Below are positions 19,287 to 28,261 of a stretch of 64,000 nucleotides of DNA, piece after piece. Made by a program: the position numbers and the translations under genes. Positions within the stretch are counted from its first letter, which is position 1. Every line of letters begins with the position of its first letter. The stretch is from Gemmatimonadota bacterium (GTDB lineage: Bacteria > Gemmatimonadota > Gemmatimonadetes > Gemmatimonadales > Gemmatimonadaceae), in the NCBI GenBank assembly GCA_023249305.1, contig JAHFCU010000008.1:1-64000 (forward strand). The letters run 5' to 3'. Under the pieces are notes generated by a model, which was given only the letters and a program-made list of their open reading frames with translations, made no database searches and had not been told where the DNA came from.

Positions 19287-19574
19287 CTACGCTGTGGCGA
19301 CTACGTCGTTGCTCGCCGTTGCCGAAGTGCCCGACCGGGGCGGCTGAGCGAAACGTTCACCGAGGGTCCGGAGCTCGGCGATTTCCACCGCCGACAACTC
19401 GAAGAACCGCTCCGCAAAGTACTGCATCGTTTCGTCAAACCACTCCCGCTGGTGCTCCGGGTCGCACCCAACTACGCCGCAGCTGATGATGTGCTGGAAC
19501 AACTCATTGCGCGCCTGATCCTTCGGCGACGGTTCGCTGCCTGGCCTGCGATTCCTCTGTCGACCCTTATTCAT
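19287..19574 (-). CDS. Small protein (95 aa), family unknown
   Basis: Low-bias composition, CGVVGC motif, own downstream terminator. Confidence 0.65.
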   Translation of the reverse strand: MNKGRQRNRRPGSEPSPKDQARNELFQHIISCGVVGCDPEHQREWFDETMQYFAERFFELSAVEIAELRTLGERFAQPPRSGTSATASNDVVATA

Positions 19575-19668
19575 CTCGTCGGAAAAGTAGTGAGAATTGC
19601 GTGAATGAAAACTAAGCGACGCCTGCCTCGTTTCCTAGCCTACAGAACGCAGATCACCAGTCTTTCGT

Positions 19669-20553
19669 TTATGGCTGGTGCGCGCGCTCTCCGAGCGCGC
19701 GCGGGGCGTCTGCGTCGTGCAGCGGCGCGGCCCACTCAGCGAGCAGTGCAGCGAGTGCGTCGGGCGCGTCCTCGGGGATCAGTCGTCCCGCCATCGGTAC
19801 CGTGCGGAGCTCCGCACCGCAGATGGCGGTGGCGAGGCGCGTCGCATCCGCGGCCGTGCACCACGCGTCGTGCGCGCCGCGCAGCACCAGCGTTCGCGCG
19901 GTGACTCGTCCGAGGTCGACCTCATCCAGATCGCTGTCGGTCACCGCGTTTGCGAGTCCCTGCAGGTGACGCACGCCGTCGGCGCCGACGTACGGTGCGG
20001 CGTAGCGCGCCACCAGCTTCGCGGGCATCGCCTCGAGCGTGGCGACGCCGCGCGTCAGCAAGGGACCAAGCCAGGCGGACGCGCCGAGCATGCTTCGCGT
20101 GGCTTCGAGCAAGTGGACAGCGGTCAGTCGCCCAAACTCGGCCAAGTCCTTGCTGCGCGCGTGTCCCGGCGCTGGCGGGCTGATCAACACGACGCCGTGC
20201 ACGCGCGCAGGCCTCGTGGCCGCGATGCGTAACGCCACGGCCGCGCCCAGATCCATACCGACCAGTGTGGCGCGGCCGATCCGCAGCGACGTCATCGCCT
20301 GTTCCACCGCTAGTGCCTGCGCCGCGAGGCCAAACGCACCCTCGACCGGCCGGTCCGACTCGCCGTGTCCAAGCAGGTCAAGCGCCCACGCCGTCACCCG
20401 GCCCAACGGCAACGCCGGCGAGACGCGCCGCCAGAGAAACGAGGACGTCCCGAACCCATGCAGCAGCACCAGTGCATGGTCGCCGAATCCGAACCGCTCG
20501 GCATGCAGCTCGCCAACGCCGACGGGAATGCGGATGTGGTCGAAGCGAGTCAA
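19669..20553 (-). CDS. Alpha/beta hydrolase
   Basis: LLHGFGTSSFLWRRVSPAL; LVGMDLGAAVALRIA; DAPDALAALLAEW. Confidence 0.9.
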   Translation of the reverse strand: MTRFDHIRIPVGVGELHAERFGFGDHALVLLHGFGTSSFLWRRVSPALPLGRVTAWALDLLGHGESDRPVEGAFGLAAQALAVEQAMTSLRIGRATLVGMDLGAAVALRIAATRPARVHGVVLISPPAPGHARSKDLAEFGRLTAVHLLEATRSMLGASAWLGPLLTRGVATLEAMPAKLVARYAAPYVGADGVRHLQGLANAVTDSDLDEVDLGRVTARTLVLRGAHDAWCTAADATRLATAICGAELRTVPMAGRLIPEDAPDALAALLAEWAAPLHDADAPRALGERAHQP

Positions 20554-20564
20554 GGGACAGACGG

Positions 20565-20745
20565 TAGACGGTAGATAGTAGAAGGTAGCTGCTCGCGGCT
20601 CAAACTACCTGCGACGGGGTATCAATGCAGCATTCGCGCAGAAACGACCTGCAGGCGTCCGCCGTCTACCGTCCGCCGTCTACCGTCCGCCGTATACCGT
20701 CCGCCGTCTACCGTCTACCGTCTACCATCTGCCGTCTGCCGTCTT
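20565..20745. repeat. Inverted heptamer array (family B)
   Basis: About 12 right-arm heptamers GTCCGCC/GTCTACC (20654-20743) and short left arm GACGGTAGACGGTAGATAGTAGAAGGTAG. Confidence 0.85.
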
Positions 20746-20773
20746 GAGCCCGTCCCCCCGCGCCCAGTAGCTT
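20744..20773 (+). promoter_or_regulatory. Promoter TTGAGC-N18-TAGCTT
   Basis: Immediately after heptamer array, upstream of DsbA-like gene. Confidence 0.5.
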
Positions 20774-20804
20774 TCGGCAACCTCCAATCCGACGAGCCTC
20801 CCAC

Positions 20805-21518
20805 GTGGCCAACCGAAACGCGCGCGCGTCCCAAAAGCAGTTCACCTTTCTGCTCATCGCCGTCGGCGTCATTGGCGCCGGCGCGCTCGGCTGGGTCACG
20901 ACGCGCCCGAAGGGAGGCGGCCAGGCAATTGATCCGAACATGCCGCTCGGCACCGCGCAGGGGTTCATGTACGGATCGCCCGACGCACCCGTGAAGATCA
21001 TCGAGTTCGCCGACTTCGAGTGCCCGGCCTGTGGCCAGTTTGCCACGCTGACCGAGCCGGACGTGCGCGAGCGTCTGGTGAAGACCGGAGTCGCGTCAAT
21101 CGAGTTCTTCGTCTTCCCGCTGCCGATGCATAAGAACACGTGGTCGGCGTCGAACGCCGCGTACTGCGCCAACGAGCAAGGGAAGTTCTGGGAAATGCAC
21201 GACCGCCTGTTCTACACGCAGGACCTCTGGAATGGTGAAGCGACGTCAAGCCCCGACAAGAAGATGAAGGGCTACGCGGCGGACATCGGGCTTGATGCCG
21301 GCAAGTTCGACGCGTGCTTCGACAGCCAGAAACACTACCCGAACATCAAGGCCAGTGGCGCGGAGGCGGAGAAGCGTCTGGTCACCGAGACGCCATCGTT
21401 CATCATCGGCGGGAAGTTGTATGCCGGGAGCCTTCCGTACGACCAGATCAAGAAGCTCGTCGATTCCGCACTCGCCAAGGTGCCAAAGGCCGACACGGGC
21501 AAGAAGGGCGCCAAGTGA
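20805..21518 (+). CDS. DsbA-like thioredoxin-fold protein, membrane-anchored
   Basis: GTG start; N-terminal TM; IIEFADFECPACGQFA (CPAC). Confidence 0.93.
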   Translation: MANRNARASQKQFTFLLIAVGVIGAGALGWVTTRPKGGGQAIDPNMPLGTAQGFMYGSPDAPVKIIEFADFECPACGQFATLTEPDVRERLVKTGVASIEFFVFPLPMHKNTWSASNAAYCANEQGKFWEMHDRLFYTQDLWNGEATSSPDKKMKGYAADIGLDAGKFDACFDSQKHYPNIKASGAEAEKRLVTETPSFIIGGKLYAGSLPYDQIKKLVDSALAKVPKADTGKKGAK

Positions 21519-21955
21519 CGCGACGCATGATCCTCGCCGTGCTGAGCCTCGTCGGGCTCTACGTGGCGATGTACCTGTGGTTGTACAAGCTCGGCATCGT
21601 CGGCACGCTCAGCTGCAAGATCGGGAGCTGCGAGAAGGTCAACACCAGCCCGTACGCCATCCTGTTCGGCGTGCCCATCGCCTTCTGGGGCGTGCTGTAC
21701 TACGTGGGCCTCTTCACCGCGGCCCTCCTCAGCACGACGGATCGGTTCGGCAACGACCGGCGCATGGCTCCGGCCTTGGTGGCGCTTACCGGCTGGGGCG
21801 TGCTCTTCAGCGCCTACCTCACCTACCTTGAACTCGCGGTCATCCACGCCATCTGCCAGTGGTGCGTGGTGAGCGCCATTCTCGTGGTCGTGATGTTTGC
21901 GCTGGCGGTGGTGGAACTCCGGGCCGGCCGCGCAGGGCGAACTACGCCCGCCTAA
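21515..21955 (+). CDS. Vitamin K epoxide reductase (VKOR) family protein
   Basis: GTG start overlapping upstream stop; CKIGSCEKVNTSPYA...CQWC. Confidence 0.9.
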   Translation: MTRRMILAVLSLVGLYVAMYLWLYKLGIVGTLSCKIGSCEKVNTSPYAILFGVPIAFWGVLYYVGLFTAALLSTTDRFGNDRRMAPALVALTGWGVLFSAYLTYLELAVIHAICQWCVVSAILVVVMFALAVVELRAGRAGRTTPA

Positions 21956-22304
21956 TCTCGCCGCGCTTCGCCTCTGAAGCTTCGCTCAACCGCAGCCGCG
22001 GCCGAAGTTCTTCGCCCTGTTCCTCGCGCCGTGCAGGCAGGAGTTCGCGGCCGAGCACCACGAGAACGCGCGTCACCACCACCGAGGCGAGCGGCTCCGG
22101 CACCGACATCTCGCGGATGTAGGTGTCAATGGCGCGGTCAAACGGCAGTTCTTCCGCCAGAGCGTCAACAAACGTCAGCGCGTTCTCGACGTGCGTGCGC
22201 ACGAGCGCCTCTTCCGCGCGCGCCTGCGCGAGCCGCATGCGCCGCTCGGCGCTCGCCGGCAGCTTGCGGGGGAACAGCGATTCGGGAAGGACGTTCTCTA
22301 GCAC
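21942..22304 (-). CDS. Hypothetical protein (120 aa)
   Basis: Complete ORF filling the gap between VKOR and kinase genes. Confidence 0.55.
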   Translation of the reverse strand: MLENVLPESLFPRKLPASAERRMRLAQARAEEALVRTHVENALTFVDALAEELPFDRAIDTYIREMSVPEPLASVVVTRVLVVLGRELLPARREEQGEELRPRLRLSEASEAKRGEIRRA

Positions 22305-22334
22305 GATGGAATTACGACCAAAGGGGGCGAGAGG

Positions 22335-23318
22335 TTACGCGCGGCGCGTGAAGGCCAGCGCTATCGCGGCCGCGGTGGAGACGACCGCCAGCGCCCACGG
22401 CAGCCACCACGGCATCCGCTGCAGCAGGCTGCGCAGGGATCCGTTCCCGCCAGATGAGGCCGGCCGCAAAGCACGCACGATGTCCGCGGCCCGCTGTGGA
22501 CGATGGTCAGGCGACTTCTCGAGGCACTTCATCACGAGCTTCAACAGTACTGCGGGCGCGTCGGGGCGCCGCCTGCCGATGGGCTCCGGCGCTTCCTTCG
22601 CGTGCGCGATCATCACCTGCTGGGGCGACTTGCCGCGGAACGGCGGATGCCCGGTGAGCATCTCGTACGCCACGCACCCTACGCTGTAAATGTCGGCGCG
22701 ATGATCGAGCGTCGGGTCGCCCGCCGCCTGCTCGGGCGCGATGTACGTCGGCGTGCCCAGGCTCGTCCCCTGCAGGGTGAGCCGCGGCGGCGTGGAGGCG
22801 CTGACGCCGCTCGCGGCGGTCGCGTTGCTCACCGCCTTGGCGATGCCGAAATCGAGCACGACCGCCTGCCCGTGGAAGAACATCACGTTCTCGGGCTTGA
22901 TGTCGCGGTGCACCACGCCCTCGGTGTGTGCGAAGTCCAGCGCCCCCGCGATCTCGAGCAGGATCTGCGAGATGCGGTCAATGCTCATCGGCCGCTCGCG
23001 CGACATCAGCTCGCGCAGCGACTCGCCCTCGACGAAGGGCATCGAATAGAAGAGCTTGCCGTCTACGGCCCCGGCGTGCAGCAACGGCACGATGTGCGGA
23101 TGCTGCAGTCGCGCCGCCAGCGCGATCTCGCGCTTGAACCGCTCGGCGCTCAGCGTCGCCGCCAGCTCCGGATCCAGCACCTTGAGCACGACCTTTCGGT
23201 TGAGCGACCTCTCGACGGCGAGGAACACGCGCGACATGCCGCCGCGCGGCAGCTCGTCCTCGAGGACGTAGTCCGCCGCGAGGCTCTGTTGCAGTTCGTC
23301 GCGCAAGTCAGACGTCAT
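22335..23318 (-). CDS. Ser/Thr protein kinase with C-terminal TM
   Basis: VVHRDIKPENVMF, VLDFGIAKA, GTPTYIAPEQ; C-terminal hydrophobic helix. Confidence 0.96.
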   Translation of the reverse strand: MTSDLRDELQQSLAADYVLEDELPRGGMSRVFLAVERSLNRKVVLKVLDPELAATLSAERFKREIALAARLQHPHIVPLLHAGAVDGKLFYSMPFVEGESLRELMSRERPMSIDRISQILLEIAGALDFAHTEGVVHRDIKPENVMFFHGQAVVLDFGIAKAVSNATAASGVSASTPPRLTLQGTSLGTPTYIAPEQAAGDPTLDHRADIYSVGCVAYEMLTGHPPFRGKSPQQVMIAHAKEAPEPIGRRRPDAPAVLLKLVMKCLEKSPDHRPQRAADIVRALRPASSGGNGSLRSLLQRMPWWLPWALAVVSTAAAIALAFTRRA

Positions 23319-23365
23319 CACACCCCTCGCCTTGGGAGCACCGGCGCCGTGGCCGGCGCCATCGT

Positions 23366-23421
23366 CCATCACAATCCGGAATCAGGATCCTGTATCGCAA
23401 TCCGAGTTCCAAGTCCTCAAT
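23366..23421. repeat. Single-arm word array (family C)
   Basis: ATCCGGA ATCAGGA TCCTGTA TCGCAAT CCGAGTT CCAAGTC CTCAATC. Confidence 0.6.
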
Positions 23422-25385
23422 CAGCTTTCGTCCGCTTCGTACTGGTCCTTAAGAGATGCCACGACACTCGGATCCGCCAGCGTCGTCGTATCGCCGAGCG
23501 TGCGGCCCTCGGCGATGTCGCGCAGCAGCCGGCGCATAATCTTGCCCGAGCGCGTCTTCGGAAGGTCGGCGCTGAAGAGGATGTCGTCCGGCCGCGCGAT
23601 GGCGCCGATCTTCTCGGCCACGAATTCGCGCAGTTCGTCGCGCAGCGCCGGACTCTGATGGAAGCCGTCGCGCAGTGTGACGAATGCCGCGATGGACTGC
23701 CCCTTCATCTCGTGCGTCTTGCCCACCACGGCCGCCTCGGCGACGGCTTGGTGCTCAACCAACGCGCTCTCCACCTCCATGGTGCCGATGCGGTGGCCCG
23801 CGACGTTCAGCACGTCGTCCACACGCCCCATGATCCAATAGAAGCCGTCCTCGTCGCGCTTGGCGCCGTCGCCCGGGAAGTAGAGATCGGGGCGGCCCGC
23901 CCATTTGGTGAAGTACGTTTCCACGTAACGCGCGTCGTCGCCCCAGATCGTGCGGAGCATGGACGGCCAAGGCTTGGTGAGGGCGAGCAGACCGCCGCCC
24001 ACCGGAATCTCGTTGCCCTTTGAATCGAGCAGTGCCGCGTGATAGCCGGGCAACGGCTGCGTCGCGCTTCCCGGCTTGGTCGCCGTCAATCCCGGCAGCG
24101 GCGAGATGACGATCGCGCCGGTTTCCGTCTGCCACCACGTGTCCACGATGGGGCAACGGAGGCCGCCGATCACCTTATGGTACCAGATCCAGGCCTCTGG
24201 GTTGATCGGCTCGCCAACGGTGCCGAGCAGACGCAGGCGCGAGAGATCGTGCCGCGCGGGATGCTGTTCGCCCCACTTCATGAAGGCGCGAATCGCCGTC
24301 GGCGCCGTGTAGAAAACCGAGACGCCGTACTTCTCGCAGATCTCCCAGAAACGATTGCGCTCCGGCCAGTCGGGTGCGCCCTCGTACATCACGCATGTGG
24401 TGCCGTTGGCCAGCGGGCCGTACACCAGGTACGAATGACCCGTGATCCAGCCGACGTCAGCCGTGCACCAGAACACATCGTCTTCCTTGAGGTCGAAGAC
24501 ATATTTTGTGGTGGCCGTCACGCCCGTGAGATAGCCGCCGGTGGTGTGCACGATGCCCTTCGGCTTGCCGGTCGTTCCCGACGTGTAGAGGATGAACAGC
24601 ACATCCTCGGCGTCCATCGCCTCGGGGGCGCAGTCGGCTTTGGCCGCCTGCATGAGACGGTGCCACCAGTGGTCGCGTCCCTCCTTCATTTGCGCGAAGG
24701 ACTCGTCGCCCATGCCACCCGGGCGGCGCTGCACGACGATGACGTGCTTCACGCACGGCGCGCCTTCGAGCGCCTTGTCGGTGTTCCGCTTCAGCGGCGA
24801 CACCTGGCCGCGGCGGTAGCCGCCATCCGCGGTGATCAGCACCTTCGCCTGGGCGTCGTTCATCCGGTCGCGCAGCGACTCGGGAGAGAAGCCGCCGAAG
24901 ACCACGCTGTGGATCGCGCCGATGCGCGCGCAGGCGAGCATCGCGATCGCCGCTTCAGGGATCATCGGCAGGTAGATGCCCACACGGTTCCCGCGCTTGA
25001 CGCCGAGCGACTTGAGCACGTTGGCGAACTTCTGGACTTCGCGGTACAAGTCCCAGTAGGTGAGCACGCGCGAGTCACCCGGCTCGCCCTCCCACACAAT
25101 CGCCGCCTTGTTGCGGTGCGCGCCGCGCACGTGGCGGTCAATGCAGTTCACCGAGACGTTCAGCCGGCCGCCGTGGAACCACTTCGCGTGCGGTGGCGTC
25201 CAGTCAAGCACGTCGGTAAACGGCACCATCCATTCCAGCTCGAGCGCGTGCCGCGCCCAGAACGCTTCAAAGTCAAGCGCAGACTCGGCGTGCAATGACG
25301 TGTCCTTCACCACCGCCTGATGACGGAAGTGTTCCGAGGGCGGGAAGGAACGGTTCTCGGTGAGCAGCGTGTCGAGATCGGACAT
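23421..25385 (-). CDS. acs: Acetyl-CoA synthetase
   Basis: [43 protein letters not shown]. Confidence 0.97.
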   Translation of the reverse strand: MSDLDTLLTENRSFPPSEHFRHQAVVKDTSLHAESALDFEAFWARHALELEWMVPFTDVLDWTPPHAKWFHGGRLNVSVNCIDRHVRGAHRNKAAIVWEGEPGDSRVLTYWDLYREVQKFANVLKSLGVKRGNRVGIYLPMIPEAAIAMLACARIGAIHSVVFGGFSPESLRDRMNDAQAKVLITADGGYRRGQVSPLKRNTDKALEGAPCVKHVIVVQRRPGGMGDESFAQMKEGRDHWWHRLMQAAKADCAPEAMDAEDVLFILYTSGTTGKPKGIVHTTGGYLTGVTATTKYVFDLKEDDVFWCTADVGWITGHSYLVYGPLANGTTCVMYEGAPDWPERNRFWEICEKYGVSVFYTAPTAIRAFMKWGEQHPARHDLSRLRLLGTVGEPINPEAWIWYHKVIGGLRCPIVDTWWQTETGAIVISPLPGLTATKPGSATQPLPGYHAALLDSKGNEIPVGGGLLALTKPWPSMLRTIWGDDARYVETYFTKWAGRPDLYFPGDGAKRDEDGFYWIMGRVDDVLNVAGHRIGTMEVESALVEHQAVAEAAVVGKTHEMKGQSIAAFVTLRDGFHQSPALRDELREFVAEKIGAIARPDDILFSADLPKTRSGKIMRRLLRDIAEGRTLGDTTTLADPSVVASLKDQYEADES

Positions 25386-25676
25386 AAGTGTGCGGCGGGG
25401 AATGGCGGGAGGCCGCCGTTGGCTGGGGCCAAGGACGGCATTCAATGAATGCGACAGACGATAGCCGGGGCGAGGGTCGTGGGCAACGTGCTTCGGCGCG
25501 TTCCACGCACGCCGTTTGCGCTGTGACGATTCGGATTCGCGTCGTGACTATAAGCGAAAATGACGGTGTTCGGCGAGCTGCCTCGCGAAGCGCGGGAAGC
25601 GCCACGGGAAGACGCCATCACGATGTGATAATCGCGTAAATGACAGCATAGCAATGTGTTATCGCACTGCTAGTTC

Positions 25677-25692
25677 TGGCACGTTTCTCGCA
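25677..25692 (+). promoter_or_regulatory. Candidate sigma-54 promoter
   Basis: TGGCACGTTTCTCGCA vs TGGCACG-N4-TTGCA; GG-to-GC spacing correct; one core mismatch. Confidence 0.65.
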
Positions 25693-25721
25693 GTACAAGG
25701 GTGCACCAACTGAATGCTGCA

Positions 25722-25806
25722 TCACCCGACAAGAGCACACCCGTTGTGAGACGGGGCCGCAAAACCAGGAATCTCAGACGAGCGAGACGGTCCGGTTGCC
25801 GAAGGT
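25722..25806 (+). ncRNA. Candidate c-di-GMP-I (GEMM) riboswitch
   Basis: GAGCACACCCGTT-GTGA-GACGGGGCCGCAAAACC...GAGACGGTCCGGTTGCCGA; GNRA-capped stem, CGCAAA core, GGTTGCCGA 3' end. Confidence 0.72.
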
Positions 25807-25885
25807 GGCGAGGTCCGATGAAGACCGAGCAGGCGACTGGAGGGAAGAGCGGAAGGCGATGGTCGGACGCAGCGAGGAGGTCACC

Positions 25886-26197
25886 ATGTATCCGCCAATG
25901 CAACCAGATCAGGTCGTCCTGCAGGCCCCCGAACGTCTCGTGTCGGAGCACAGGCTTGACTTCCGGCGTGACGCGCTTGAACGGCTGATGAAGGCTGCTG
26001 CTGAAGGCGCGCAGCGTATCACGATCGACCTGCGCGACACGCGCGAGGTGGACGCGAGCGGCCTAGGCGTGCTCGTGCTTCTGCAGAAGCGCGCGCGGGA
26101 GAGTTTCCTCAGCACGCGCCTGACGCATACGCCTCCCACGGTGCGCCACCTCCTGCACCTCACGCAGCTCGAAGGCCTCTTCGAGTTCGAGGACTGA
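25886..26197 (+). CDS. STAS-domain protein (anti-sigma factor antagonist-like)
   Basis: ITIDLRDTREVDASGLGVLVLLQKRA; SD GAGGAGG before ATG 25886. Confidence 0.88.
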   Translation: MYPPMQPDQVVLQAPERLVSEHRLDFRRDALERLMKAAAEGAQRITIDLRDTREVDASGLGVLVLLQKRARESFLSTRLTHTPPTVRHLLHLTQLEGLFEFED

Positions 26198-26212
26198 TCC
26201 ACGCGGTGCGAT

Positions 26213-26239
26213 CCTCGCGGCGCGATCGGCGCCGCGAGG
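26213..26239. terminator. Strong hairpin CCTCGCGGCGC/GCGCCGCGAGG
   Basis: Perfect 11-bp stem after STAS gene, no T-run. Confidence 0.55.
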
Positions 26240-26291
26240 TTCGCTCTGAAGCGCGCGGATCCAGCGCGCGCGCGACGAGCGGCGTTATTCT

Positions 26292-26330
26292 ACCGGATCC
26301 GGCCACTTCGGCCGGGTCCGGTTCTCCTTT
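26292..26330 (+). terminator. Terminator-like hairpin before ggt
   Basis: ACCGGATCCGGCC-acttc-GGCCGGGTCCGGT then TCTCCTTTCC. Confidence 0.6.
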
Positions 26331-26342
26331 CCCGCCCTTGCC

Positions 26343-28121
26343 ATGACGACCTCTTCTCGCCTCCGCTCACGCGCCGCCGTGCTGGGCGCCCTCGTCCTCG
26401 GGGCCTGCGGGCTGCAGCCTCCGGCCGCCTCACCGCCGCCGATGTACGCCAAGCGCGCGGAGTCAACGCGCGGCATGGTGACCGCGTCGCATGCCGCCGC
26501 CGCGGCGGCCGGGGCGACGATACTCCGCGAGGGCGGCAACGCGATTGACGCCGCGGTGGCCACAGCTTTCGCGCTGGCGGTCGTGGATCCATCACAGACC
26601 GGGCTCGGCGCGGGCGGCGGGTTGCTCGTCTGGCACCACGACGCCAAGCGCGCCGATGCGCTCGACTTCTATGCGCGCACGGGCGCCGACTCCAACTGGG
26701 CGCGCGCGGACACTGCCTCCATGCGCCGGCCGATCAACGGCCGCGCCGCGGGCATTCCGGGCGCGGTCGCTGGCCTGCTTGAAGCACACGGCAGGTGGGG
26801 CAAGCTGCCGCTGCCTCAGGTGATGGCGCCGGCGATCGCGCTGGCGCGCGACGGCTTCATCGTATCGCCGCTGCTGGCGCGGACCTCCGAAAGCTCCCGC
26901 GCCAAGCTCACCGCCGACAGCGCAGCGGCCGCGCTTTTCTTGCCGGGTGGCGTTGCGCTGCGGCCCGGCGACCGGCTCGTGCAATCGCAGCTGGCGCAGA
27001 CGCTGGAGACGATCGCACGCGGCGGACGGGCCGCGTTCTACGAAGGCGAGCTCGCCGAGAAGGCCGTGGCGAAGATGCGGGCGACGGGGAGTCCGGTCAC
27101 CGTGGCGGACTTCAAGGACTATCCCGTCGCGGTGACGCGGCCGTTGTGCACGCCATGGCTTGAGTACACGCTGCTGTCGGCTGGGCCGCCACTCGGCGGC
27201 GCCACGCCACTCGCCGCGCTCAACCTGCTTGCCGCGTCGAACGCGGCGGCACTCGGTTCCCCGACGACGCAGGGCGCGGCCGCCGTGCAGATTGTCGGTG
27301 CAATTCGCGTGGCGGAGAGTGACGTCGGACGCTTCCGCGGCGATCCCGCGTACTTCGGTGTGCCGGCGCGTGGACTCACCAGTCCATCGTTCGCCGCTAA
27401 GCGCGCGGGCGCCATCGCCGCGCTCGACGGCGGCAACGCACCCGCAGCGGGTGATCCGTGGCCCGACGATGCGATCGCGCCGACTGGTGCCTGCGCCGCG
27501 CTCGACGGCTGGGGGGCGAGCCAGCTCGGCGCTGAGAAGGCGTCGGCGCCCCGTGGACCAAGACCCAACGGTGACGATGACGCGTGGGCGGGGTCGAACA
27601 CGACGCACTTCAGTGTCGTGGACGGCGAGCGCAATGCGGTGGCGATGACGTTCACGGTGGGGGTGCTGTTCGGGTCGGGCGTGTATGTGAACGGCTACTT
27701 CCTCAACTCCGGCGGCTCGAACTTCGACAACGCAACCCGCGGGACGAACCGGTATGCCAGCTCCACGATCAATCCAACGATCATCCTGAAGGGCAATGAT
27801 GTTCGTATGGTGGTCGGCGCCGCGGGCTCGCAGTACATCCCGACGTCCACGACGCAGGTGACGTTCCGCCATCTCGCGTTGGGCGAGGATCCGTGGCTCG
27901 CGATCGCGTCGCCACGGCTGCAACCGGCGCAAGGTCGCACCGTCGAGGTGGAGGCTGGCTTTGCCCCCGAAGTCTATGCCATGCTGCGCGCTAAAGGTTA
28001 CTTCCCGCTCTCGCGCGTCGGCGACATCATGTTCGGCGGCGTGCACGCCATCGCGGTCATGAAGGGGAAGCTCATCGGCGTGGCGGATCCGCGGCGGGAC
28101 GGAGCAGCCATTGGATACTGA
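26343..28121 (+). CDS. ggt: Gamma-glutamyltransferase, lipoprotein
   Basis: Lipobox LGAC; REGGNAIDAAVATAFALAVVDPSQTGLGAGG; SNTTHFSVVD. Confidence 0.94.
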   Translation: MTTSSRLRSRAAVLGALVLGACGLQPPAASPPPMYAKRAESTRGMVTASHAAAAAAGATILREGGNAIDAAVATAFALAVVDPSQTGLGAGGGLLVWHHDAKRADALDFYARTGADSNWARADTASMRRPINGRAAGIPGAVAGLLEAHGRWGKLPLPQVMAPAIALARDGFIVSPLLARTSESSRAKLTADSAAAALFLPGGVALRPGDRLVQSQLAQTLETIARGGRAAFYEGELAEKAVAKMRATGSPVTVADFKDYPVAVTRPLCTPWLEYTLLSAGPPLGGATPLAALNLLAASNAAALGSPTTQGAAAVQIVGAIRVAESDVGRFRGDPAYFGVPARGLTSPSFAAKRAGAIAALDGGNAPAAGDPWPDDAIAPTGACAALDGWGASQLGAEKASAPRGPRPNGDDDAWAGSNTTHFSVVDGERNAVAMTFTVGVLFGSGVYVNGYFLNSGGSNFDNATRGTNRYASSTINPTIILKGNDVRMVVGAAGSQYIPTSTTQVTFRHLALGEDPWLAIASPRLQPAQGRTVEVEAGFAPEVYAMLRAKGYFPLSRVGDIMFGGVHAIAVMKGKLIGVADPRRDGAAIGY

Positions 28122-28261
28122 TTGAGGATTTGGACTCAGGATCGCGAAAGAGGATCGCGACTAGCGAACGAGAATGGCGATTGGGCTGACGCGGGCCAAT
28201 CGCGATACGTAATCCGCGATCGGAATCCGAAATCAAAATCCTGAGTCCAGATCAATAATCG
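28122..28261. repeat. Large inverted word array (family C) with inner hairpin
   Basis: GGACTCAGGAT (left) / ATCCTGAGTCC (right) perfect; inner GCGATTGG...CCAATCGC. Confidence 0.85.

Noticed and set aside
20654-20743. CRISPR-like or simple microsatellite interpretation of the heptamer run
   Set aside because: Unit is 7 nt without spacers, so not CRISPR; the inverted left arm and related arrays elsewhere argue against a plain microsatellite
22503-24023. 506-aa plus-strand ORF spanning the kinase/acs region
   Set aside because: Crosses two well-supported minus-strand genes and the intergenic gap; composition is shadow-like
25446-25885. Small ORFs in the long leader upstream of the STAS gene (e.g. 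25701-25988)
   Set aside because: They lie across the riboswitch candidate and lack SD; better explained as non-coding leader
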